From Acidimicrobiaceae bacterium (GTDB lineage Bacteria > Actinomycetota > Acidimicrobiia > Acidimicrobiales > Palsa-688): a stretch of 15,080 bases of DNA. The DNA is taken from positions 1 to 15,080 of the forward strand of contig JAUTXM010000397.1 in NCBI GenBank assembly GCA_030838025.1, written 5' to 3'. Under the pieces are notes generated by a model. It saw nothing but the letters and a program-made list of their open reading frames with translations, had not been told where the DNA came from and searched no databases. The number at the start of each line of letters is the position of its first letter. Within the stretch, counting starts at the first letter, position 1. This document shows positions 7,401-14,141 of this stretch, in pieces. Made by a program: the position numbers and the translations under genes.

Positions 7401-7982
7401 CTATTGCCGTCGATGCTTCGATGTTTCCGTCTGTGACTGATTGAGGTGGGCCGCAAGGGCCGCCAAGGCGTCGACGATCTGGTTCCTCACCGCCGGATCG
7501 CCGATCAACCCGTCGGTCCCAATGGCATCGCGGGGCACGGGGATGTGGGCGCATGCTCCCTCGACAAGGATCGATCCCACGTAGCCGAGCACGATTCGCA
7601 GCGAGTCATGGGCCTTGGCGGCGCCGGTCAGCGAACCGGAGGCGTTGAGAAAGGCGACCGGTTTCTGGTAGATCTCACCACCCCCGACCGTCCAGTCGAG
7701 CAGGTTCTTGAACGTCCCCGGGAGGGCGCCGGCGTACTCCGGCGTCGAGAACACCACCGCGTCAGCGGTTGCGATCTGGGTTCGCAGCGCCGCGACCGCA
7801 GGGTGCAGCGCCTCGACATCGTCGTCGGGGTTGAAATGGGGCAGTTCGCCCAGCCCGTGGTAGACGACAACCTGGAGGTGGTCTGGGGCCACAGCTCGAA
7901 CGGTGTCGAGCAGAGCTGAATTGGTCGAGCCCCGTCGTAGGCTGCCGGAGATCAAGAGGATGCAGTAGGGGCCCGACGCCAA
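7401..7982 (-). CDS. NADPH-dependent FMN reductase family protein
   Basis: 193-aa flavodoxin-fold protein of the NADPH-dependent FMN reductase (chromate/quinone reductase) family. It is cytosolic and transfers electrons from NAD(P)H through bound FMN to quinones, azo dyes or metals. The phosphate-binding loop is SGSLRRGSTN (residues 12-21), and the flavin-contacting block is TPEYAGALPGTFKNLLDW (80-97). The length fits the family. The start is TTG at 7982, only 3 nt after the stop of the upstream VOC gene (TGA-tcg-TTG), which suggests translational coupling; no good ribosome binding site is visible. A later in-frame TTG would cut into the first strand. The C-terminal 15 residues are polar and probably disordered. 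The substrate is not predictable. Confidence 0.88.
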   Translation of the reverse strand: MASGPYCILLISGSLRRGSTNSALLDTVRAVAPDHLQVVVYHGLGELPHFNPDDDVEALHPAVAALRTQIATADAVVFSTPEYAGALPGTFKNLLDWTVGGGEIYQKPVAFLNASGSLTGAAKAHDSLRIVLGYVGSILVEGACAHIPVPRDAIGTDGLIGDPAVRNQIVDALAALAAHLNQSQTETSKHRRQ

Positions 7983-7985
7983 CGA

Positions 7986-8423
7986 TCAGGCTTTCGGCGG
8001 GGGAGTCGGGGGCCAATACCGCCGGTTGGCGTCCGCGGGACCCATGATCCCGACCGCATTGCCGTCAGGATCCTCGACGATGGCGTACCGAGACCCCCAA
8101 AACGCGTCGTAGGGTGGCTGCTGAGAGTGGTAGCCCGCGGCAGTGAGGACGGCATAGGTGGCGTCAACCTCGCCCGACGAGGCCAGCGCGAAACTGAGGA
8201 CGACCCCGCCGCGCCCGTCGTCAGATCCTGGCCAGCCCGAATCCCATCGCCCGACCGACTCCGCGCTGTCCCATTCGATCGACATGCCACTCGACATGAC
8301 CTTTTCGACATGCTGGTCACCGGGCTCGGCGTCGATGTCGAGGCCCAGCAGCCGGTAGAAAGCCACGGAGGCCTCGACCTCCCGAGCGACCAGGTTTATC
8401 TGGTGTAACTCGAGCGGTGTCAC
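7986..8423 (-). CDS. VOC (glyoxalase/bleomycin-resistance) family protein
   Basis: 145-aa VOC-fold protein. The start LHQINLVAREVEASVAFYRLLG is the typical first beta-alpha module with the metal-ligand His. The second module holds YAIVEDPDGNAVGIMGP near the C-terminus, with the Asp-Pro-Asp-Gly-Asn loop of the family. It lacks a membrane segment or signal peptide. The start is GTG at 8423, with only a weak GGTAGG upstream. It is the first gene of a minus-strand series and ends 3 nt before the FMN reductase start, so the two products may act together, for example in detoxifying an electrophile. That pairing is inferred from position only. Confidence 0.85.
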   Translation of the reverse strand: MTPLELHQINLVAREVEASVAFYRLLGLDIDAEPGDQHVEKVMSSGMSIEWDSAESVGRWDSGWPGSDDGRGGVVLSFALASSGEVDATYAVLTAAGYHSQQPPYDAFWGSRYAIVEDPDGNAVGIMGPADANRRYWPPTPPPKA

Positions 8424-8577
8424 GAAGACGAACCTACCGTCGCCCGCTGGCCTGGCGCGGGGCGCGGACCATACCTCGACGCCAGGGCGGTTTGATCGTC
8501 ACGTCGCGCTTGGCGGGCCGCCGCATTGTCTGCCAGAGCGTCGGGCGCCTGTTGGACACCAGTCGGCCCAACCGGCC

Positions 8578-8955
8578 GTGCCCACGATGAGTTTCGTCGC
8601 ATCGGGTCGTCATAGCGGTGTGGCGGGCCGACATGATGCGACCAGTGCCGTGCTGACGCTGTCGCTCACGCGCGGCGCCGTCGTGGTGGCCACGTGGCAT
8701 CTGCCGGTTGACGGCCGCATCGACCTCTCCGTCGTCGACCGTTTGGCGCGCTTGCAGTTGGCGGCCCGGCGACTCGGTTACGCGGTGCAGCTGCACCAAC
8801 CGTCGCAATCGCTTTGCGACGTGCTGCTTCTGGTGGGCCTGGCCGACGTGGTCGGGATTGCCGGCGAGTTAGTTGTCGAGGTGGGTGGGGAGCCCGAACG
8901 CCGGGAAGAGGTTCGTGTCGAGGAACGCGTTGAACCCGGAGATCCGCTCGCCTGA
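8578..8955 (+). CDS. STAS-domain-like protein overlapping the sigma factor gene
   Basis: About 125 aa. The core VLTLSLTRGAVVVATWHLPVDG followed by SVVDRLARLQLAARRLGY and LLLVGLADVVGIAGELV fits a small STAS-like (anti-anti-sigma or MlaB-like) fold seen in actinobacteria, including the conserved LARLQLAARRLG helix. The last 29 codons are antisense to the end of the convergent sigma factor gene and form a charged tail (EPERREEVRVEERVEPGD). The start is uncertain: GTG 8578, ATG 8587 or GTG 8620 are all in frame and none has a clear ribosome binding site. The role is unknown. A link to the neighbouring sigma factor is tempting, because STAS proteins often act in sigma regulation, but the Ser phosphorylation motif of anti-anti-sigma factors is not evident. 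Confidence 0.7.
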   Translation: MPTMSFVASGRHSGVAGRHDATSAVLTLSLTRGAVVVATWHLPVDGRIDLSVVDRLARLQLAARRLGYAVQLHQPSQSLCDVLLLVGLADVVGIAGELVVEVGGEPERREEVRVEERVEPGDPLA

Positions 8956-9879
8956 TACCTCGATGACCTGGATGGCCCACGGGGCGTGGCCGCCGTTCGG
9001 ATCGACTCGGTACTGCCCGAACGCCGGGCAGCCGTTGGCCTCGGTCGCGATCAAGCGAGAGCCGCGGCAGCCGATACCGGCACCGAGGAACCACTGCCCG
9101 ATCAAGTCACGGCCACACATCCACATGGCGTAGGGCGGCATCGACTGGATGGCATCCTCGTGCAGGAGGGTGACCAGCTGCGCCACGTCGTAGCGCTCGA
9201 AAGCATCGACGTAGCGGGCGAGGAGATCCTGCTGGTCGGCATCCATCGAGCGCCCGGACGCCACGGTGAGATCGCGGCTTGAGAGCGTCGCCCGGGCCCG
9301 CTGAAGCGCGCTGTTGACCGACGCCACGCTTGACTCCAGCAGCTCAGCCACCTCGGTCGCCTGCCACCGGAGCACCTCCCGGAGGATCAGCACCGCCCGC
9401 TGTCTCGCAGGAAGATGCTGGAGCGCCGTGACGAAGGCCAGTCGGATGGTCTCCTTGGCCTCGGCCAGTTCGGCCGGATCGCCGGTTTCGGGCAGGACGC
9501 GTGAATCGGCAATCGGCGAAACCCACCGGTTCTCCGGGAGCAAGGGCCCGAGATGCGTCGGATCGGCGGGGGAGGACGGGCCCATTTCCATGGGCCGAGC
9601 TCGGCGCTGCCCGCCCCGAAGCATGTCGAGGCAGACGTTGGTGGCGATGCGGTAGACCCACGAGCGCCTCGCCGAGCGACCCTCGAAGCTGTCGAAGGCG
9701 CGCCACGCCCGGACCATCGTCTCCTGCACCGCGTCCTCGGCCTCGAAGCCGGAGCCCAGCATCCGGTAGCAGTAGCCGGTCAGTTCCCGCCGGTACTGCT
9801 CCAAGTCCTCGGGTCGGAAGACGCCCTCGAGGGAGTCAGATCGAACCGCCACAGGGGAACACTCTACGACGGCCGTCAT
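8869..9879 (-). CDS. SigG-like ECF sigma factor with C-terminal SnoaL-like domain
   Basis: 336-aa RNA polymerase sigma factor of the ECF class with a fused C-terminal SnoaL-like domain, like mycobacterial SigG. Region 2 covers about residues 25-93 (YRRELTGYCYRMLGS, EDAVQETMVRAWRAFDSFEG, RSWVYRIATNVCLDMLRG). A long linker (96-135) follows, then region 4 at about 145-200 (LPARQRAVLILREVLRW, EVAELLESSVASVNSALQRA). The SnoaL-like part runs from about 213, with MPPYAMWMCGRDLIGQWF, and ends FPAFGLP. In such sigma factors this tail is thought to control activity in place of a separate anti-sigma factor. The start ATG at 9879 has CGGAGG about 8 nt upstream. Its 3' end overlaps the STAS-like gene. No anti-sigma gene is adjacent. 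Confidence 0.92.
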   Translation of the reverse strand: MTAVVECSPVAVRSDSLEGVFRPEDLEQYRRELTGYCYRMLGSGFEAEDAVQETMVRAWRAFDSFEGRSARRSWVYRIATNVCLDMLRGGQRRARPMEMGPSSPADPTHLGPLLPENRWVSPIADSRVLPETGDPAELAEAKETIRLAFVTALQHLPARQRAVLILREVLRWQATEVAELLESSVASVNSALQRARATLSSRDLTVASGRSMDADQQDLLARYVDAFERYDVAQLVTLLHEDAIQSMPPYAMWMCGRDLIGQWFLGAGIGCRGSRLIATEANGCPAFGQYRVDPNGGHAPWAIQVIEVSGERISGFNAFLDTNLFPAFGLPTHLDN

Positions 9880-9900
9880 CGATATGCCTCCGAGTTCGTG

Positions 9901-9930
9901 GTTGCGGGCACCCGCGTTTGGTGTCGCAAC
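9901..9930. repeat. Imperfect stem-loop upstream of the sigma factor gene
   Basis: GTTGCG-gg-CACC pairs with GGTG-t-CGCAAC around a short cgcgttt loop. It lies between the YdeI-like gene and the sigma gene, just upstream of the sigma ribosome binding site. It has no T tail on the minus strand. It could attenuate transcription or be a leader structure; neither is shown. Confidence 0.3.
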
Positions 9931-9957
9931 GGGTACGACGATGGACCGGCTGGGAAC

Positions 9958-10536
9958 TCATCGCTGGTGGGGTGGAGGAGGTGAGGCGGGGCCTCCGTCG
10001 AGTTCCGCGAGGGCCTTGGCAATGCGCCGGGTGCGCGTGTCCTCCGTCTTGGCCCCCTCGACGGACAGCACGTAGCGGAGCTGGGCGCTGTAGGACAGTC
10101 CCTCGAAGCGGCGTCGGGCGCTGTCGTCTGCGTCCAAGGCGGCGGCCAGCGCGGGTGGTACTGCCACCTGGCGCACGTCGCCGTCGACCTCCAGGCGGAC
10201 ATCGACCTCGTCGCCCGCCGCCACGCCCGCCGCGGCGCGGACATCCGCGCTCACGGGGAGCAGAAAGCGTCCGCCCATCGACGCCACGCTGCTCCGGTAG
10301 GTGTAGTCGTTGATCGTGGCCTGCACCTTGGGGCGTTTGCCGGCCGCCAGGGCGGCGACGAACTCGTCGGGAACAACGATCCCCGTCGCGGTCTTGCCGT
10401 TGAGGTCGACGGTCGCCCGAAAGGCGATACCGCCCGCGGGGATACCGCCCGCGGGGATACCGCCCGCGTCCGCGTCCGCGTCCGCGTCAGCGGTGGCACC
10501 CGAAGTCGCCGGGGTGTGCTCGGAGGTGGGAGGCAT
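9958..10536 (-). CDS. YdeI/OmpD-associated family protein with DUF1905 domain
   Basis: 192-aa cytosolic protein. DUF1905 spans about residues 37-118 (FRATVDLNGKTATGIVVPDE, INDYTYRSSVASMGGRFLLP, VAAGDEVDVRLE). It is followed by the YdeI/OmpD-associated helical module (about 125-178, with PPALAAALDADDSARRRFEG, LSYSAQLRYVLSVEGAKTE and TRTRRIAKALAEL). The biochemical role is unknown. I chose ATG 10536 because AGAGGAA lies just upstream; the longer frame from 10566 lacks support. The N-terminal 36 residues are low complexity: alternating Ala-Asp followed by two GGIPA units, encoded by perfect tandem repeats. The Pro-rich end (SPPPPH) is probably disordered. It lies 78 bp upstream of the sigma gene on the same strand. 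Confidence 0.87.
   Translation of the reverse strand: MPPTSEHTPATSGATADADADADAGGIPAGGIPAGGIAFRATVDLNGKTATGIVVPDEFVAALAAGKRPKVQATINDYTYRSSVASMGGRFLLPVSADVRAAAGVAAGDEVDVRLEVDGDVRQVAVPPALAAALDADDSARRRFEGLSYSAQLRYVLSVEGAKTEDTRTRRIAKALAELDGGPASPPPPHQR
10426..10488. repeat. In-frame minisatellite (15-bp and 6-bp units)
   Basis: The unit gataccgcccgcggg occurs twice exactly (10426-10440, 10441-10455) and a third time for 12 bases (10456-10467). It runs into a cgcgtc/gtccgc hexamer repeat up to about 10488. On the minus strand these encode Gly-Gly-Ile-Pro-Ala units and alternating Asp-Ala near the N-terminus of the YdeI-like protein. Both unit lengths are multiples of three, so copy changes keep the frame. 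Perfect copies suggest recent expansion. Confidence 0.85.
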
Positions 10537-10616
10537 CGCGTTCCTCTCTCGTGGGGCAAGGGTCACGAACTCGGACGAATGATCGGCCCAGGAGTCATCG
10601 CGCTCGCTGCCCCGGC

Positions 10617-10891
10617 CTACTCCTGAGGGGCGGCCGGTGACCCCCGGTGCCGTTGGCGGTTGTGGAATGGACAGGCGAGGCGACCGTTGTCTTGGGTCGT
10701 GGGGCCGCCGGCAGCGTAAGGAAGATGTGGTCGGCTTGGCAGCGTGGTTCGGCTACGTCGCAGGTGGGGTGGAAGGATTCTCGGGCGCGGACTTCGATGG
10801 CCCGGCGGGTGGCCCCCCTCGCCGCCGATATGCCGACACCTGACACCCGATCGGCGACAAACGCGGCGGCGTGGTCGAGAACCCAGGGGGC
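10617..10891 (-). pseudogene. HNH endonuclease C-terminal relic with frameshift
   Basis: In this otherwise gene-free stretch the minus strand encodes the end of an actinobacterial HNH-endonuclease (DUF222-type) protein. One frame reads TRRAIEVRARESFHPTCD, then EPRCQADHIF. The next frame continues AGGPTTQDNGRLACPFHNRQ and RHRG to a TAG at 10617-10619. Adding one base near 10720 (minus strand ttcctt to ttccctt) joins them as DHIFPYAAGGPTTQDN, the standard spacing of the fold. The usual R-x-C-x-HPxC pair is ESFHPTC, so one zinc-ligand Cys has become Ser. The N-terminal about 300 residues of such proteins are missing, because the relic abuts the 3' end of the M20 gene. It is a dead remnant, perhaps of a mobile or multicopy 13E12-like family. 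Confidence 0.7.
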
Positions 10892-10907
10892 GTCGTCGGG
10901 TCGACGG

Positions 10908-12116
10908 TCAGCCCGTGGTGAGGTGGGCGGCCAGGGCGGTGAAGCCCCGCACTCCGGCCGCCAGCGAGTCGAGGGTCACGTTCTCGTCGACGACGTGGGC
11001 GCCGTTCTCCAGGCCGACGCCGAAACCGATGGTCGGGATGCCGAGCTCACCCGCGGTGAGCGAGCCGTTGGTGCAGAACGAGTAGTGGGTGGGCGCGGGA
11101 TCAAGATCGGCGTCGACCAGCGCCGCGCCAGCTGCGACCACCGTCGGGCTGGCGTCATCGGTCCACCACGCGTGGCAGAACTCGGGGACGTCGAACTGAG
11201 CTCCCGTCCAGGTGCGGAACTGGGCCCGGGCCAGGCCAACAGCCAGCTCTGGCCGCTCCGGCCAATCGGCCCACGCCCGATCAGCGCATGCCTCGATCAT
11301 GGTGACCAGTGATTGCGGCGTCTCGCCCGGAAGGAAGCGACAGTCGAAGCGGGCCATGGCCCGGCCCGGCACGGTGGATACCGAGGGGTAAGGCCACGAC
11401 GCGACGTCGATACACGTGAGATCCCGCTTGCCCAGGTCGCGATGGCGAGGATGGCTGAGACGCCCTGCATCGACGATCAGCGCCGCGAGGGCATCGGCGG
11501 CGTTGAGCCCTCTGGCGGCGTGTCCGGCATGGCAGGCCCGCCCGCTCACGGTTACTTCGAGCTTCGCCCGTCCGCGCTGTCCGATCCCCAGGCGGGTGTC
11601 GTTGGGTTCGGTCGTGATGACCGCAGACGGCTCAAACCACGCCACCGCCTCGGCCAGTGCCTGGCCCTCCATGGCCTCCTCGCACACGCTGGCAACGACG
11701 GCTACCGGCCCGCCCAAGCGGCCCTCGTGCCGGGCCGTCGCCACCCCATGGGCGGCCGCCGCGATCGACGCTTTCTGGTCGCAGATCCCGAGGCCGTACA
11801 GCCGGCCGTCGCGTATCTCGCCCCCGAAGGGATCCACCGTCCACCGCTCGCGCGAGTGCAGCGGTATCGAGTCGATATGGCCGTCGATGAGCAGGCGGGG
11901 GTGGTCGCCCGCCCACGCGCCCCGGGCTCCCCCGGGACCGAAGGCGACCCCGACCGCGTTGCCAGCGCCATCGATTCGGACCTCGTCGAAGCCGAGGTCT
12001 TCCATCGCCGTCGCCACCAGGCGCACCGCCGCTTCTTCCCCGCCCGACACACTTGGCGTCATGGCGAGTTGGCGGGCCAGGTTCACCGCGGGCGTGTCAA
12101 TCGTGTGAGCGGGCAT
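10908..12116 (-). CDS. M20 family metallohydrolase, YgeY-like
   Basis: 402-aa zinc-dependent M20 peptidase/amidohydrolase. The metal site is complete: His80 and Asp82 in LIDGHIDSIP, bridging Asp113 in GICDQKA, catalytic Glu146 and ligand Glu147 in CEEAMEG, Glu170 in TTEPND, and His374 in ENGAHVVDENV. The dimerisation domain lies around 180-300 (GQRGRAKLEVTVSGRACHAG). The blocks TVPGRAMARFDCRFLPGET and STNG-like FCTNGSLT are closest, from memory, to YgeY-type hydrolases linked to purine or amide catabolism rather than to succinyl-diaminopimelate desuccinylase. The usual SDMKG is CDQKA. The start is ATG at 12116 without a good ribosome binding site, so the mRNA may be leaderless. It is divergent from the tetR-type gene (115-bp gap), so it may be part of the same regulated system. 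The substrate is unknown. Confidence 0.88.
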   Translation of the reverse strand: MPAHTIDTPAVNLARQLAMTPSVSGGEEAAVRLVATAMEDLGFDEVRIDGAGNAVGVAFGPGGARGAWAGDHPRLLIDGHIDSIPLHSRERWTVDPFGGEIRDGRLYGLGICDQKASIAAAAHGVATARHEGRLGGPVAVVASVCEEAMEGQALAEAVAWFEPSAVITTEPNDTRLGIGQRGRAKLEVTVSGRACHAGHAARGLNAADALAALIVDAGRLSHPRHRDLGKRDLTCIDVASWPYPSVSTVPGRAMARFDCRFLPGETPQSLVTMIEACADRAWADWPERPELAVGLARAQFRTWTGAQFDVPEFCHAWWTDDASPTVVAAGAALVDADLDPAPTHYSFCTNGSLTAGELGIPTIGFGVGLENGAHVVDENVTLDSLAAGVRGFTALAAHLTTG

Positions 12117-12231
12117 TGGCCCGAGGTTAGCCAGAGGCCACGGCCCCCAAATCCATGACCCATTGAAAAGGTGACATTCCGGTTACAGTCGGAGGGGCGG
12201 CGCTAGGGTGGTCGGGAGCTAGCCTCAGCGC

Positions 12232-12969
12232 GTGGCCAGCCAGCAGAGTCCCATGGTCCGGGGCGAGGAACTGTCCCGCCCGCTGGGACGTCCCCGAGCA
12301 ACAGGAGACGCCCCAGTCGGTTCCCCCCGTGAGGAGATCATCGCCGCCGCGGGGCGGCTGTTTGCGGAGAGGGGCTACGCCCAGGTCACCATGAGCGATA
12401 TCGCCCGGGCCGCGGGACTGCAGCAATCGTCGCTGTACTACTGGTTCCGGAGGAAGGAACTCGTTCTCCACGCGACCTTTGCCGTCAACCGCGTTCCACT
12501 TGAGTTCATGAACCGGATCGGGGCGCAGTCGGGGTCGCCGGCGATGAAGCTCTACCGCTTGGTGCGGTTTGATACCCTGCAGCTTTGCAACTCCCCTTGC
12601 GACGTCAACGAGTTGGAACGCCTGGCGGAGGGCCAGCCGAAGCTCTTCGCCAACTTCTGGGAGGACCGCCAGCGGCTCCACGATTGGGTCGTCACCTTGG
12701 TGAACGCCGGAGTCGAAGAGGGCTACTTCGTCGATTCGGATCCCGAACTGGCTGCCATCGCGGTGCTGTCGTTCGATGAGGGCATCCAGAAGCGATTCCG
12801 CCATCAGGCGGAGCACCGGCTGGGCGGCACGAGCCCTTTTCGCCATCAGTCTCGCAACGCCGCGGAGCTCGCCGAGTTCGCCGCCGCGACCATCCTCCGA
12901 TCGCTGCTGCGGCGGCCCGCGAACCTGTCCCTGCTGCAGCGGCAGGCGGCTGCATTCGGCGACGATTGA
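12232..12969 (+). CDS. TetR/AcrR family transcriptional regulator
   Basis: 245 aa. The N-terminal helix-turn-helix (about residues 33-79) is typical: REEIIAAAGRLFAERGYAQV, TMSDIARAAGLQQSSLYYWF and RRKELV. The ligand-binding domain (80-240) is not assignable to a ligand. The first about 30 residues are an extra polar arm containing RPLGRPRA, which may contact DNA. The start is GTG at 12232 with GGGAG 13 nt upstream; ATG 12253 is an alternative. The gene sits between a divergent M20 hydrolase and a downstream Rieske operon (86 bp), a position that suggests it controls one or both in response to the substrate. A CCATTGAAA motif occurs on both sides of the gene. Confidence 0.9.
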   Translation: MASQQSPMVRGEELSRPLGRPRATGDAPVGSPREEIIAAAGRLFAERGYAQVTMSDIARAAGLQQSSLYYWFRRKELVLHATFAVNRVPLEFMNRIGAQSGSPAMKLYRLVRFDTLQLCNSPCDVNELERLAEGQPKLFANFWEDRQRLHDWVVTLVNAGVEEGYFVDSDPELAAIAVLSFDEGIQKRFRHQAEHRLGGTSPFRHQSRNAAELAEFAAATILRSLLRRPANLSLLQRQAAAFGDD

Positions 12970-13004
12970 CTGCGTCATATGTGTGACAGAGAATCGATAT
13001 ACCA

Positions 13005-13033
13005 TTGAAACTGCGCTGACCGGCATCTGAAAT
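13005..13033 (+). promoter_or_regulatory. Candidate promoter of the Rieske operon
   Basis: TTGAAA (13005-13010, five of six matches to TTGACA) and TGAAAT (13028-13033, four of six matches to TATAAT) are separated by exactly 17 bp. They lie 22 bp before the ATG at 13056, which would give a short leader. The AT-rich element is unusual in this GC-rich DNA. GTCATATGTGTGAC (12975-12988) just upstream has GTCA/TGAC ends and might be part of an operator. Confidence 0.4.
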
Positions 13034-13055
13034 CTGGCCTTCGTAGCGTCTCCCC

Positions 13056-14141
13056 ATGCGCAATGGGAGCCCCCGTGCCCTGCTGCCGGTGGACGCTTAC
13101 CGGAGCGACGAGTGGTTCGCCGCCGAGCAAGGCCGCTTGTTTGCCGACCGCTGGTCATTGGTGGCATCGGAGGATGAGCTGGCGGGACCAGGTGACTACG
13201 TCACCGCTATTGCCGGTGCCGCGCCCCTCGTCGTCATCCGGGGATCGGACGGCGACCTCCGGGCCTTTCACAACATCTGCCGCCACCGCGGGGCGGTGCT
13301 GCTGTCAGGGTCGGGGGCCCTCGGGCGAGGGGGCACCGTCGACTGCTTCTACCACCAGTGGCGCTACATGATGGATGGGTCACTGGTGGTTGTCCCCCAG
13401 CGCAAGGAGCAGTTTCCGCAGCTCGACCTGACCGAGTGGGGCCTGCTCCCGGCGGCGATCGCGACCTGGGAGGGGATGGTGTTCGCCCACCCCGATCCCG
13501 CGTCGGAGCCCCTGGCCGCCTCCCTCCAGGGCATCACAGAACACCTGGGTAGTTACCGGCCCGGCCGGCTGCACCAGGTCGTCAGGACCCAGATCGAGGC
13601 CCGGTGCAACTGGAAGCTGTTCGTCGAAAACCACATCGACGTCTACCACCTCTGGTACCTGCACGCCGACTCCCTTGGCGACTACGACCACCGCCATTTC
13701 AAGCACCGCTTTGTCGGCCCCAACTGGGTCAGCTACGAGGCGTTGAAGCCCAACCGAGACCTCGAACACGCCGCCCTCATTAAGGGGACGACGCCCATCC
13801 GGCACCTGGAGCTGGCGGACCAGATCGGGCTGCGGGCGCAGTTGATCTTCCCGAACACCATGATCGCCACGTCTTCGGAGTTCTGGGCCACCTATGTGGC
13901 CCGCCCCGTGGCTCCCGACCGTACGGTCATCGACCTTCGGATCCGGGCCGAGCCCGAGGCCGACTGCGACGCTCTGGAGGGGGCGCTGCGCTCGTTCATC
14001 GTGGAGGACATCCGCGCCTGCGAGGCCATCCAGCAGGCGGTCGGCTCCCCCGTCTTCGGGGTCGGGCCGATGGCCGCGGAGCATGAGCGCCCCATCGCCA
14101 CCTTTCACGAGCACATCCTGGCCGCGGTCGGGAACCAGTGA
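13056..14141 (+). CDS. Rieske non-heme iron oxygenase, alpha subunit
   Basis: 361-aa catalytic subunit of a ring-hydroxylating or N-demethylating oxygenase, cytosolic. The Rieske [2Fe-2S] ligands are Cys75 and His77 in CRHRGA and Cys97 and His100 in CFYHQW (usually CPYHGW). The mononuclear iron site is in NWKLFVENHIDVYHLWYLH: Asp195, His198 and His203 have the same spacing as the naphthalene dioxygenase triad, with Asp318 in VEDIRACEAIQ as the probable third ligand. The C-terminal half is the normal catalytic fold and the protein is full length. No beta subunit, ferredoxin or reductase gene is in view, so electrons must come from proteins coded elsewhere or beyond the window. The start ATG lacks a clear ribosome binding site. 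The stop overlaps the next start as GTGA. The substrate is not predictable from sequence. Confidence 0.93.
   Translation: MRNGSPRALLPVDAYRSDEWFAAEQGRLFADRWSLVASEDELAGPGDYVTAIAGAAPLVVIRGSDGDLRAFHNICRHRGAVLLSGSGALGRGGTVDCFYHQWRYMMDGSLVVVPQRKEQFPQLDLTEWGLLPAAIATWEGMVFAHPDPASEPLAASLQGITEHLGSYRPGRLHQVVRTQIEARCNWKLFVENHIDVYHLWYLHADSLGDYDHRHFKHRFVGPNWVSYEALKPNRDLEHAALIKGTTPIRHLELADQIGLRAQLIFPNTMIATSSEFWATYVARPVAPDRTVIDLRIRAEPEADCDALEGALRSFIVEDIRACEAIQQAVGSPVFGVGPMAAEHERPIATFHEHILAAVGNQ

Noticed and set aside
10426..10488. Possible CRISPR-like repeats
   Set aside because: The units are 15 and 6 bp, directly tandem without spacers, and in frame within a coding sequence.
10595..10846. 83-codon minus-strand frame taken as an intact small gene
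   Set aside because: Only its first half resembles HNH proteins; the true continuation is in another frame, so it is a relic rather than a functional small protein.
12127..13167. 346-codon open frame on the minus strand antisense to the TetR gene
   Set aside because: No recognisable motif, and it spans two intergenic regions and the start of the Rieske gene. TetR on the plus strand is convincing.
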